Positions 43,013-51,176 of a DNA stretch of 64,000 nt are shown here, one piece after another (within the stretch, counting starts at the first letter, position 1; the number at the start of each line of letters is the position of its first letter). The notes below the pieces were generated by a model. The model saw only the letters and a list, made by a program, of their open reading frames with translations. It was not told the origin of the DNA and made no database searches. The DNA is taken from the NCBI GenBank assembly GCA_016793095.1, contig JAEUJQ010000050.1:124001-188000 (forward strand), given 5' to 3'. The position numbers and the translations under genes were made by a program. The DNA is from Myxococcaceae bacterium (GTDB lineage Bacteria; Myxococcota; Myxococcia; Myxococcales; Myxococcaceae).

Positions 43013-43116
43013 CGACTCGCCGCGGACCCGCATCGAAGTGAACCGGACGACAGGCGCAGTCCGGGTCGTGACGTCGAAGCGATGAGCGCCTCGCGCTGGC
43101 GCGCTGGCTGGTGAGG

Positions 43117-43635
43117 CTACTCGGCCCAACTGACGCGCGCGTCATCGACCTCGAGTTCGTACGCGAGGCTCCCGTCTCCGGAGTCCGAGAGATGGACGTG
43201 CGCGACCATCAGCGCGTGCTCGTGGGGCGCGTACTCCTGGAGCGACTGCATGAAGTCGGTGAAGCGCCGCCAATCACCGTTGCCTGAGATGCCGAGCGTC
43301 GAGTGCCTGACGGGTCTTCCGATGAACTCGCCCCTCGGCCCGGCCCGCATGCTCGTCTTCGAGACCGTGAGGTCTGCATCGCGAGCGAGGGTGGCGAGCC
43401 GATCGAGCACCTCCGCCGCGTCGGGCGAAATGCACAGACAGGTGTACGCGTCGTTCAGCGCCTGCAGTTGCCGCTCGACCTGTTCGGCCTCGATCACGAG
43501 TTGCTCGAGCTCGGCCAGCCGTCGGTCGAGTCGGTTCTGCTTCTCGGAGGCCAGGCTCCCTTCGTACACCTCGCCGAAGACGAGCCCCACGCCGATCAGA
43601 GCTCCAAGCACGACAGCGACTCCGCGGGTGGCCAC
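43117..43635 (-). CDS. PilO/GspM-like membrane-anchored protein
   Basis: The 172-residue protein has one N-terminal membrane helix (about 6-24), a coiled coil (about 28-62, LDRRLAELEQLVIEAEQVERQ begins it) and an alpha/beta domain (ISGNGDWRRFTDFMQSLQEY). That is the layout of PilO of type IV pili or GspM of type II secretion. No pilus genes are adjacent, so it may serve elsewhere or be an orphan. The family call rests on architecture. The start is a GTG. Confidence 0.55.
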   Translation of the reverse strand: MATRGVAVVLGALIGVGLVFGEVYEGSLASEKQNRLDRRLAELEQLVIEAEQVERQLQALNDAYTCLCISPDAAEVLDRLATLARDADLTVSKTSMRAGPRGEFIGRPVRHSTLGISGNGDWRRFTDFMQSLQEYAPHEHALMVAHVHLSDSGDGSLAYELEVDDARVSWAE

Positions 43636-43706
43636 GACCCAGATGCTACCTGAGGAGGGCGCGGCCGGCTGCGGCGCATTCCGGCTCGAGGCGATACACT
43701 TCGGCC

Positions 43707-45230
43707 GTGAGCACCCGACTCGGCATCGACTTCGGTACGACCCGCACGGTGGTGGCCTCGAGCGACCGGGGCAACTACCCGGTCGTCGGCTTCCACGACA
43801 CCGCGGGCACCGTCTGTGAGTGGTTTCCCTCAGTCATCGCCGCGCGCGACGGCGAGCTGCGCTACGGCTTCGAGGCGCTGGCGCTCGCAGCAGACCCCGC
43901 GTGGACCGTCGTCCGCTCGTTCAAGCGGCTGCTCTCGGAGCCCACCCTCACCCCGGACCAGCGCGTCGTCGTCGGGGCTCGCGAGTACGAGGTGGGCGAG
44001 CTGGTGACCGGCTTCCTGCTCGCGCTCCGGCGCGCCCTCGTCGCGTCCTCACCGCGACCCGACACCTTCTCGGGCACGCTCGAAGCCGTCGTCGCCACGC
44101 CGGCCCACGCGCTCGGCCCGCAGCGCTTCCTCACCATCGACGCCTTTCGACGCGCGGGCTTCGACCTGGTGGCGCTGCTCAACGAGCCGTCCGCGGCGGG
44201 CTTCGAGTACTCCCACCGGTTCCGCCGCACGCTCACCTCACAGCGGGAGCACGTGCTCGTCTACGACCTCGGCGGCGGCACCTTCGACGCGTCCCTGGTG
44301 AAGATGCACGGCCTGCACCACGACGTGGTCGCGACCGGCGGTGACGCGCAGCTCGGCGGAGACGACTTCGACGCGGTGCTGGTGCGGCTCGCGCTCGAGC
44401 AGTTGAAGCTGCAGCCGGCGCGGCTCTCACCGCGGCAACGCGCGGGGCTGCTGGAGCGCGCTCGCGACGCCAAGGAGCGGCTCAACCCGAACAGCCGCCG
44501 CGTCCCGCTCGAGCTCGAAGAGCTCGGGCTCGACGACGTCACCGTCTCGGCCGCCGACTACTTCGACGCCTGCCTGCCACTGGTGGAGAAGACGCTCGCC
44601 GCGATGCAGCCGGTGCTCGACCGCGCGGGCGCAGACGAGTCCCAGCTCGCAGGCGTCTATGTGGTGGGCGGCGCGTCGGCGTTGCCGGTCGTGAGCCGTC
44701 GCCTCAAGGAAGCGTACGGACGACGTGTGCACCGTTCGCCCTACCCCTCCGCGGCGGTCGCCATCGGCCTGGCCATCGCTGGCGACGAGACGGCGGGCTT
44801 CGAGCTCACCGACCGGCTCTCACGCGTGTTCGGTGTCTTCCGGGAGCGGGACGGCGGGCATGACGTCTCGTTCGACACGATCTTCGAGCGCGACGAGGCG
44901 GTGCCGCTCCAGGGCGCGAGGCGTCCCCTCATCCAGCGGGAGTACCGGGCCGCGCACAACGTCGGCCGCTATCGCTTCGTGGAGACCAACGAGCTCGACG
45001 CCCGCGGCCTGCCCCACTTCCGGCTCCGGGCCGTCGGAGAGCTGATGTTCCCCTTCGACCAGCGCCTCAGGAACACCGACATCGACCTGCGGCAGGTGCC
45101 CGTCGAGCGGCTGGGTCGCCCGGGGCCCCTCGTGCGCGAGACGTACACGGTGACGGCGTTGGGCCTGGTGGAGGTCGCCTTGATGGACGTGGAGACCGGG
45201 TTCGAGCGTCGCTACACCCTGGGCAGGTGA
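43707..45230 (+). CDS. Hsp70-family protein with short C-terminus
   Basis: The 507-residue protein has a full nucleotide-binding domain: GIDFGTTRTVVA at the start, a peptide-phosphate segment LLNEPSAAGFEY, DLGGGTFDAS, GGDAQLGGDDFD and VGGASALPVV. The region after about residue 360 is only about 140 residues and does not carry the usual DnaK lid. It is therefore a divergent Hsp70-like protein and not the housekeeping DnaK. It has no DnaJ or GrpE neighbour. The start is a GTG. Its 3' end overlaps the convergent beta-helix gene by 19 bases. Confidence 0.9.
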   Translation: MSTRLGIDFGTTRTVVASSDRGNYPVVGFHDTAGTVCEWFPSVIAARDGELRYGFEALALAADPAWTVVRSFKRLLSEPTLTPDQRVVVGAREYEVGELVTGFLLALRRALVASSPRPDTFSGTLEAVVATPAHALGPQRFLTIDAFRRAGFDLVALLNEPSAAGFEYSHRFRRTLTSQREHVLVYDLGGGTFDASLVKMHGLHHDVVATGGDAQLGGDDFDAVLVRLALEQLKLQPARLSPRQRAGLLERARDAKERLNPNSRRVPLELEELGLDDVTVSAADYFDACLPLVEKTLAAMQPVLDRAGADESQLAGVYVVGGASALPVVSRRLKEAYGRRVHRSPYPSAAVAIGLAIAGDETAGFELTDRLSRVFGVFRERDGGHDVSFDTIFERDEAVPLQGARRPLIQREYRAAHNVGRYRFVETNELDARGLPHFRLRAVGELMFPFDQRLRNTDIDLRQVPVERLGRPGPLVRETYTVTALGLVEVALMDVETGFERRYTLGR

Positions 45231-47029
45231 GCGGTCGATGAGGCGCTCCCGGCGGGGTGGGCGAGCGACGCGCCGCGACGCCGGGTGAATCGCTGACGCA
45301 GCACCAGAAGCGCGAGCCCGACCAGTGGCATCGGTCCCGCCGAGCACCCGCACCCTGCCGGACCCGTTGTCCCGCCCGCGTTTCCACCGGCGGCGCTTCC
45401 ACCGGCGGCGCTTCCACCGGCGGCGCTCCCACCAGCGGCGCTCCCACCGGCTGCGCTCCCACCGGCTGCGCTCCCACCGGCTGCGCCTCCACCGGCTGCG
45501 CTTCCACCGGCTGCTCTTCCACCAGCTGCGCTCCCACCGGCGGTGCTCCCACCGGCCGCGCTTCCACCGGCTGCGCTTCCACCGGCGCTTCCACCGGCTG
45601 CGCTTCCACCGCCGCTTCCACCAGCCGCGCTTCCACCGGCGCTTCCACCAGCCGCGCTTCCACCGGCGCTTCCACCAGCCGCGCTTCCACCAGCCGCGCT
45701 TCCACCGGCCGCGCTTCCACCGGCGCTCCCACCGCCGGCGCCACCGCCCATCGCCATGCCGAACTCGTACGCGCCGATGTCGAGCACTCCAACCACGGGC
45801 CGGACTTCAGCGGAGCCGGGCATCAGCTGCCGCAGCGGTGGATGTCCTCCTGGCGCTGCGAGCGGACTGGGGAACGTCACCCCGGGCGAGGGGAACGCGG
45901 TGGTGCCCTGGTTCACGAGCGGGCTGCCCATCAGCGGCCGGTAGTCGAAGCCTGCAGGCATGGTGAAGCCGGGGTCGGATCCGGTGCGCGTGTTGGTCCA
46001 CTCCATCGGCACGTTGGACGCGCCCATCTGCACCCAGTTGTTCGAGCCGCTCACCCGGCGCGTGCCGCCGACCCAGGACATCTCGCCGGCCACCGCGCGC
46101 ATGACGTTCGCAGTGCCCGCGCCGGCGACCGCGATGACGTTGTTGTGCATCTCGACGCTCTCGAGCTCATCGAAGAGCCGGAACACCGCGCTCCCGCCCG
46201 GCTGCACGATGATGGTGTTGTTGACGAAGCGGTAGCGACCCTTCGACCAGCCCGTCGCGTCCCCGCCGATGCGCGCGACGAAGGTGGTGGCCGTCTTCCG
46301 CAGCACGTTGCCGACGACCTCGGAGTCCTCCCGCGCGGTGTCGATGGTCCAGCCGGCCGCGGCGCCGTTCGGGTCGGGGCCGATGAGCTCGAGCTCGTGG
46401 TACATCGCGCCTTCAATCCAGTTGTAGTGGAGCTCGTTGCGCTCGGCGCGCGACTTCACGTTGTTCCCACCGAGCGCGTCGTGCAGGTAGCAGTACCGCA
46501 TGCGGAACACGCTGCCGGGGTGCGCGACCTCGTCGGTGGCCAAGTACACCTGGTGCTGCGAGGTGCCGTTGCCGCAGCGGTACACCTCGACGAACTCCAT
46601 CAGGAGGCTGCCGGAGCCCTGATCAGCCCCCAGCACGCCGTGCGCCGCGCAGTCGTGCACCACGCTGTCGCGCAGCGTCAGGTCGTCGCCGTGATGGTAG
46701 AAGCAGCGAAAGCTGCCGCCGGTGAGCTCGAAGCCCTCGACCACCACGTGGTCCGCCTCGACCTCGAGCGTGTTGGTGCCACCCATGAGCCGCGGCCGCT
46801 GACCGTTCACCCGAAGTCCGACGATGCGGATCGGCATCGCCGCCGTGCCCGAGCGCGTCCACCTCACCGGCTGGTAGGTCGCGTTCCCGTCCACCTCGAT
46901 GACATCGCCCGGGTTGACGGTGTTCTGGGTCACTGCCGAGAGCTGGGTGAGCGCCCGACCCGGGCCGACCCGAATGGTCGCCGCGGAGGCCGGAGCTGCG
47001 AGGAGTACCAGGACGAGAAGGACGCGCAT
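45212..47029 (-). CDS. Secreted beta-helix protein with MYXO-CTERM-like tail
   Basis: This 605-residue protein has a signal peptide (cleavage after APASA) and a right-handed parallel beta-helix (about 30-420) with pectate-lyase-like turns (VEGFELTGG, LRDSVVHDCAAHGV, VNNTIIV, MHNNVIAV). An Ala-Gly-Ser linker of about 120 residues precedes a tail: GCGCSAG, a hydrophobic stretch (MPLVGLALLVL) and basic RQRFTRRR. That Cys-Gly, helix, Arg series is the MYXO-CTERM surface-sorting signal. About twenty extra residues after the arginines are unusual. Its role may be binding or cutting acidic polysaccharide; no catalytic residues could be assigned. Confidence 0.88.
   Translation of the reverse strand: MRVLLVLVLLAAPASAATIRVGPGRALTQLSAVTQNTVNPGDVIEVDGNATYQPVRWTRSGTAAMPIRIVGLRVNGQRPRLMGGTNTLEVEADHVVVEGFELTGGSFRCFYHHGDDLTLRDSVVHDCAAHGVLGADQGSGSLLMEFVEVYRCGNGTSQHQVYLATDEVAHPGSVFRMRYCYLHDALGGNNVKSRAERNELHYNWIEGAMYHELELIGPDPNGAAAGWTIDTAREDSEVVGNVLRKTATTFVARIGGDATGWSKGRYRFVNNTIIVQPGGSAVFRLFDELESVEMHNNVIAVAGAGTANVMRAVAGEMSWVGGTRRVSGSNNWVQMGASNVPMEWTNTRTGSDPGFTMPAGFDYRPLMGSPLVNQGTTAFPSPGVTFPSPLAAPGGHPPLRQLMPGSAEVRPVVGVLDIGAYEFGMAMGGGAGGGSAGGSAAGGSAAGGSAAGGSAGGSAAGGSAGGSAAGGSGGGSAAGGSAGGSAAGGSAAGGSTAGGSAAGGRAAGGSAAGGGAAGGSAAGGSAAGGSAAGGSAAGGSAAGGSAAGGNAGGTTGPAGCGCSAGPMPLVGLALLVLRQRFTRRRGASLAHPAGSASSTAHLPRV
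45360..45760 (-). repeat. SAAGGSAGG-coding tandem repeat
   Basis: Units of 12-15 bases repeat about 25 times to give the linker between beta-helix and sorting tail. Irregular unit length suggests slippage. Confidence 0.8.
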
Positions 47030-47066
47030 GGGCGTCGCAGTCTAGGGCCATCAGGCTTGAACGGGC

Positions 47067-47867
47067 TCAGGCGCGGACGAGCGCGGCGAGCTTCGGCAGG
47101 ACCACCTCGGCGCCCTGGTTCAGCTCGAGCACCGGCACGCCCATGCGTGGCGCGGGCTCGAGGTTCACGTTGACGACCTCGGCGCCCGAGACCTGCGCGG
47201 AGCGGATGGCGGAGCTCGTGATGCCCACCGAGAAGGACGTGCCGACGAAGACGAGCACCTCGGCGTCGTCCAACGCCCGCCGGGCCCGGTGCGCCTGGTA
47301 CTGCTCGTGACCGTCGTAGTACTCGTCGAACAGCAGCACGAGCGGCCGCATCGGACCGCCGCAGTGCGCGCAGACCGGCGCTCGCCCCGCGTCGAGCCCC
47401 GAGAGGTCCACCTGACCTACCGGCGCGGCGATGCCCGGGCAGTCCCCGTCCGACGCGCAGATGAACCGGTCGTGCCGGCCGTGAATCTCGATGAGCTTCG
47501 ACTCCGGGTGGCCAGCCACGCGGTGGAGCCCGTCGATGTTCTGGGTGATGACCAGGTCGTCCGCCGCCCGCTCGACCAGGCGCACGAGCGCGCGATGGCC
47601 GTCGTTCGGGACGATGTCGCGCCGCAGCACCTCCGCGTGCGCCCCCAGCCAGAACGTCTTCCACCAGGCAGCCGGGTCAGCCAGGAACTTCGCGCGCGTG
47701 CCCCACTCGAGCACGTACTCGCCCCACACCGCCTCCGGTCCCGTCCGGTACGCGCGAATGCCGCTGGGCACCGACAGCCCGGCCCCGCACAGGTACACCA
47801 CCCGGCGCGCCTCGCCGATCCACCGCGCCACCTTCTCCACCTGCGGCGTTTCGCTCACACTGAACAT
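47067..47867 (-). CDS. Sir2-family NAD-dependent protein deacylase
   Basis: The 266-residue protein has the sirtuin signatures: GAGLSVPSGIRAYR (28-41) for NAD, TQNIDGLH (108-115) and catalytic His129 in EIHGRH. A zinc ribbon is formed by Cys137, Cys143, Cys166 and Cys169. A later GTSFSVG segment and a VNVN motif near residue 235 complete the fold. It would remove acetyl or related groups from lysines in the cytoplasm. The neighbour genes give no substrate hint. Confidence 0.92.
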   Translation of the reverse strand: MFSVSETPQVEKVARWIGEARRVVYLCGAGLSVPSGIRAYRTGPEAVWGEYVLEWGTRAKFLADPAAWWKTFWLGAHAEVLRRDIVPNDGHRALVRLVERAADDLVITQNIDGLHRVAGHPESKLIEIHGRHDRFICASDGDCPGIAAPVGQVDLSGLDAGRAPVCAHCGGPMRPLVLLFDEYYDGHEQYQAHRARRALDDAEVLVFVGTSFSVGITSSAIRSAQVSGAEVVNVNLEPAPRMGVPVLELNQGAEVVLPKLAALVRA

Positions 47868-48070
47868 CCTCGCACCTCTGGAGCGTCACGGTTTTGACAC
47901 CTCGGCCGATGAAGGCAACGTGCCGTGTCGGGGGTCAAGGTCCTGGGGCGAAATGGGTGCAGGTGAAGGTGAGTGATTGGCAACCCTTGCGGCTGACCAG
48001 GAGCTGTCTTCCTGTGATCAACGCTGGCCCTTTCATTGCTGGGGCTTCTGGCATCCCCCGAGGAGTGCCA

Positions 48071-48463
48071 ATGAAGCCTGACGTTCTCATGGTCGAGTCT
48101 GACGTCGCCGCGTTCGCCATCGCCGACCGCAGGCTGCGCGACCGGTTTCACCTGGTCTGGGCGCCCACCTTCGAAGCGGCGAGGACGGCGCTGGGCCGGT
48201 TCGCCTTCGACGCGATGCTGACCCGCGCAGACGACGACAGCTGCTTCGGCTTCATCACCCAGGTGTCGATGGCCCACCCCGAGCTGCCGGTCATCGCGGT
48301 CGCGCCGTGGGAGGTCCAGGGCGATCGCGCCTGCGCGTGTGGCGCGAAGGAGTGGGTCTCCTCGCCAGTCAACTACACCCGGCTGCGCGCAGTGCTGGAC
48401 CACTCGATCGAGCGAGAGCGCCCTGTGCCCATGAGCGCGCGGCTGGCGGTCGCGCCGGCCTGA
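48071..48463 (+). CDS. Pseudo-receiver (response-regulator-like) protein
   Basis: This 130-residue single domain resembles a receiver (VLMVESDVAAFAIADRRL, FDAMLTRADDDS, LPVIAVAPW), with GAKEWVSSPV at the end where receivers have KP. The phospho-acceptor position, aligned with FDAMLTR, holds Arg. It should therefore not be phosphorylated in the usual way. GAGGAG before the ATG fixes the start. There is no output domain, so it may act by protein contact. Confidence 0.65.
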   Translation: MKPDVLMVESDVAAFAIADRRLRDRFHLVWAPTFEAARTALGRFAFDAMLTRADDDSCFGFITQVSMAHPELPVIAVAPWEVQGDRACACGAKEWVSSPVNYTRLRAVLDHSIERERPVPMSARLAVAPA

Positions 48464-48467
48464 GGCC

Positions 48468-49211
48468 TCACCAGAGGAAGGGAACGAGCGCCTTCCTCGA
48501 GCGCGGGTAGTCGGGGAACTTCTCGTGGTACCAGCGGTGGTGCGCCCGGGCGCGAGGCGCGAGGTTGGCGACCGTGTACGCGAAGAAGGCGAGGCCCGCG
48601 AGCGACCACGCTGCGAGCGCGAAGCCGGCCCACTCGAGCAGCTCCCCGAGGTAGTTGGGACACGACACGTACTCGTACAGCCCACCGCTCGGCACGCGGT
48701 AGCCGGTCTCGCCGGGCGCACGCAGGCGCCGCAGCACTCCATCGGCCCACAGGTTGAGGCCGAAGCCCGCGAGGAAGAGGGCGGTGCCCCCGAGGAAGCG
48801 TGCATCCATCAGCCACGACGCCGGGTACCGTCCCTCGGCCGAGAGCCAGCGGCCGTTGAGGTACGCGTTGAAGAGGTTGAAGCCGATGGCCAGCGCCGCG
48901 ATGAAGACGGGCATCGTCTTGCCGTCGGCGCGCATGCGGAACGGGAACACGAAGGTGCGGTGCAGGTAGTGGAGCAGCCACACGCCCAGCAGCGCGAGCG
49001 CGGCCGGCTGCATGGGCGCAGGGCCAGTAAAGAAGAAGAAGAGGAGCGCGAAGACGGCAGGGCTCTCCATCAGCACCCAGCCCCACCGCGCCGGCATCGT
49101 CGGTCCGAAGCCCTCGCGCGCGTGGCGCCCGTACGGCGCGACGACGAAGGACACGCCGAGGAACGTCACCGCCGCCAACCCGAACATCACCCACACTGCC
49201 TCGTCGCTCAT
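48468..49211 (-). CDS. Steroid 5-alpha-reductase-family membrane enzyme
   Basis: The 247-residue protein has about seven membrane helices. The C-terminal third has GLYEYVSCPNYLGELLEW and RAHHRWYHEKFPDYPRSRKALVPFLW-like sequence (quoted in parts: HHRWYHEKFPDYPRSRKAL), the NADPH-binding pattern of the SRD5A family. Such enzymes reduce the double bond of 3-oxo-4-ene steroids or enoyl lipids. The match to the animal family is close over this motif. The substrate in bacteria is unknown. It converges with the pseudo-receiver gene. Confidence 0.87.
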   Translation of the reverse strand: MSDEAVWVMFGLAAVTFLGVSFVVAPYGRHAREGFGPTMPARWGWVLMESPAVFALLFFFFTGPAPMQPAALALLGVWLLHYLHRTFVFPFRMRADGKTMPVFIAALAIGFNLFNAYLNGRWLSAEGRYPASWLMDARFLGGTALFLAGFGLNLWADGVLRRLRAPGETGYRVPSGGLYEYVSCPNYLGELLEWAGFALAAWSLAGLAFFAYTVANLAPRARAHHRWYHEKFPDYPRSRKALVPFLW

Positions 49212-49661
49212 CGCGCCGGCACTGTGGCACGCAGACGCACGCCCCGCGACGCGCGCGCGCAACAGGGCGTCTCGACGTTGTCATCTGCGACGTGGCAGCG
49301 CGCGCCCTCTCGAAGAGGCCGAGCCCAGCGAGCGTGCAGAGTCCTTGCGCCGTCCGCTGGGGTCCAGCGCTCGGGGTTCTCCCCCGGTCAGCACGTCTCG
49401 AGGCATCGGCGAGACCCGGGCTGCGCCGAGTCACGCTCACAACGTCCCGGGCGTGTCCGCGCCAGGGCGCAACGAGCGTCAGCACTCCGGGTTGGCCCGG
49501 TGCTGCCACGGATCATCGGCGCACCGGCCGCGCCGGTCAGGACGTCGTGGGACGTGACCGCGCCTGCGGGGCCTGCCACGGATCAGTCCAGCTCGCTTCC
49601 GCGGGCTCATCCAGCTTCGGGGCTCGTTCGCGCGAGGTGTGCACACCGCAACGGCTGACCG
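49212..49661. other. Non-coding gap
   Basis: These 450 bases between two leftward genes show no frame with plausible codon use or a recognisable domain. TGCCACGGATCA occurs twice, near 49505 and 49573. No promoter or stem was convincing. Confidence 0.5.
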
Positions 49662-51176
49662 TCAGTACGTCTCGGGGTTGTGGTCTGCGCCGTGGCAGCG
49701 CAGCGAGCACGAGCCCGGCGTCCACGTGGGCTGCCCCGTGCCGCCCTGGCCCTGGACGTTTGGCGAGAAGGCCACGCCCTTCGCGTACGTGCGGTTCTGC
49801 GAGAACGGCGCCGCGCGTGTGCCGTGGCTGTTGAAGTGGCACTCGCGGCAGATGGCGTTGCCCCGGCCCGCGCCCGGGGTGTTGATGTCTCCCGCGCCGT
49901 TGCCCTTGTCGAAGAGCCGGTTGAGGTGCATGCCGTGGAGGCGGAACGAGGTGTCGGTGCGCGCGTTCTCGCTCGTCGTGCGGAACGGCCCTGACGCGTG
50001 GCAGATGAAGCAGAGCGCGTACTCCTCGTTCTGGAAGTCGTTGGCGGTCGCGCGCGGTTTGAGCGTCGCCCGGTACGGGGCGCGCAACAGGGCGCCGGAG
50101 GAGGCCGTGTTTGCCGCCGACGCGTTCGAGCCGTGGGGGCCGGTCGGGGCCGCGCCCGTGTACGCCGAGGCCACCGAGACGGTGCGCGGCAGGGCTTCGG
50201 TGTTGTGACAGTCGGCGCAGGTGATGACGCTGCTCGTCGACAGCCGCGGCAGGCCGGTGCCGCCGTCGAGGCTGTTCGACATCGTCGTGGTCGTGTTGCG
50301 CCCGGGGCCCTCGACCGGGTGGAACGACTCGTTCGCCGGGTTCAGCACCAGGGCGAGGTCCGTCTGGCCCGCGGGCCTCGTCGTCCACGATGAGTGGCAT
50401 TTGAAGCACAGCTCGTACTCGCGCACCGGGCCGGTGTTCGACGCCGGTACGGCGAGAAAAGCGGGCGCCGTGCCGGCGGCGCCGTTCGTCACCTGCACCC
50501 GGCTCGTCCCCGAGAGCACCGACGCCCCGCGCGCGGCGTGCGGGTTGTGGCAGTCGCTGCACTCGGCGTGGCGGGCGCCCGTGCCGAAGGAAGCCGGGGT
50601 GACGCCCTCGGCGGTGCTGTGAACGCCCGCCACGGTCGCGACCGGGTGCGCGCGGGCCTTCGTCAACTCGGCCGCGATGTTCGTCGCGGCGGGTCCGGAG
50701 CCGTCGTGGCAGGCGAGGCAGAGGGCCTCCTCGCGGAAGAACTCGAGGTTGGGCACCAGCCCCAGGCCGTCCCGCGCGCCGTGCGGCGTGTGGCAGTTGA
50801 CGCACTTGCCCGAGTCCTGAGCAGGCCTCGCGGCTGGTGAGGGGCCCGGCCAGCGCATGGCCATCGACGTCTGGTGGCTCGCGCCTGCGTACGCCGTCTG
50901 CCCTGCGTACACCTGGTACCGGCCCGCCGCCTGGTGACAGGTGAAGCACAGCGCGTTGTCGTTGGGGGTGAACAGCACCGGGCTCGGCGGTACCGGCGTC
51001 TGGCGCGTCGGGTGGCACTGCTGACAGTGCCCCACCGGCGCCGAGGTGAGCCGCGCGACACCGGTCGTGGAGTTCCCGTGCGCAGTGAGGTGGTACACGC
51101 GGTCGCCGCCGCCGGCCAGCGCAGCAGGCGTCGTGAGGGCCACCATCGCCGTCAGTATTGATGGCAGACGTTGCAT
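49662..51176 (-). CDS. Decaheme secreted cytochrome with doubled CXXCH motifs
   Basis: This 504-residue protein has a cleavable signal peptide (MQRLPSILTAMVALTTPAALA). It has nine CXXCH sites and a tenth of the CX3CH form (CSLRCH) near the end, several followed by the NPHA or TPHG turn of cytochrome c3-like doubled-CXXCH proteins. It is not a lipoprotein. The ATG lies 25 bases inside the end of the 17-heme gene, so the pair is co-expressed. It probably moves electrons in the periplasm; no catalytic CXXCK site is present. Confidence 0.9.
   Translation of the reverse strand: MQRLPSILTAMVALTTPAALAGGGDRVYHLTAHGNSTTGVARLTSAPVGHCQQCHPTRQTPVPPSPVLFTPNDNALCFTCHQAAGRYQVYAGQTAYAGASHQTSMAMRWPGPSPAARPAQDSGKCVNCHTPHGARDGLGLVPNLEFFREEALCLACHDGSGPAATNIAAELTKARAHPVATVAGVHSTAEGVTPASFGTGARHAECSDCHNPHAARGASVLSGTSRVQVTNGAAGTAPAFLAVPASNTGPVREYELCFKCHSSWTTRPAGQTDLALVLNPANESFHPVEGPGRNTTTTMSNSLDGGTGLPRLSTSSVITCADCHNTEALPRTVSVASAYTGAAPTGPHGSNASAANTASSGALLRAPYRATLKPRATANDFQNEEYALCFICHASGPFRTTSENARTDTSFRLHGMHLNRLFDKGNGAGDINTPGAGRGNAICRECHFNSHGTRAAPFSQNRTYAKGVAFSPNVQGQGGTGQPTWTPGSCSLRCHGADHNPETY

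Noticed and set aside
47978-47990. TGGCAACCCTTGC before the pseudo-receiver gene
   Set aside because: It looks like a -24/-12 promoter, but only eight bases separate GG and GC, where ten are required.
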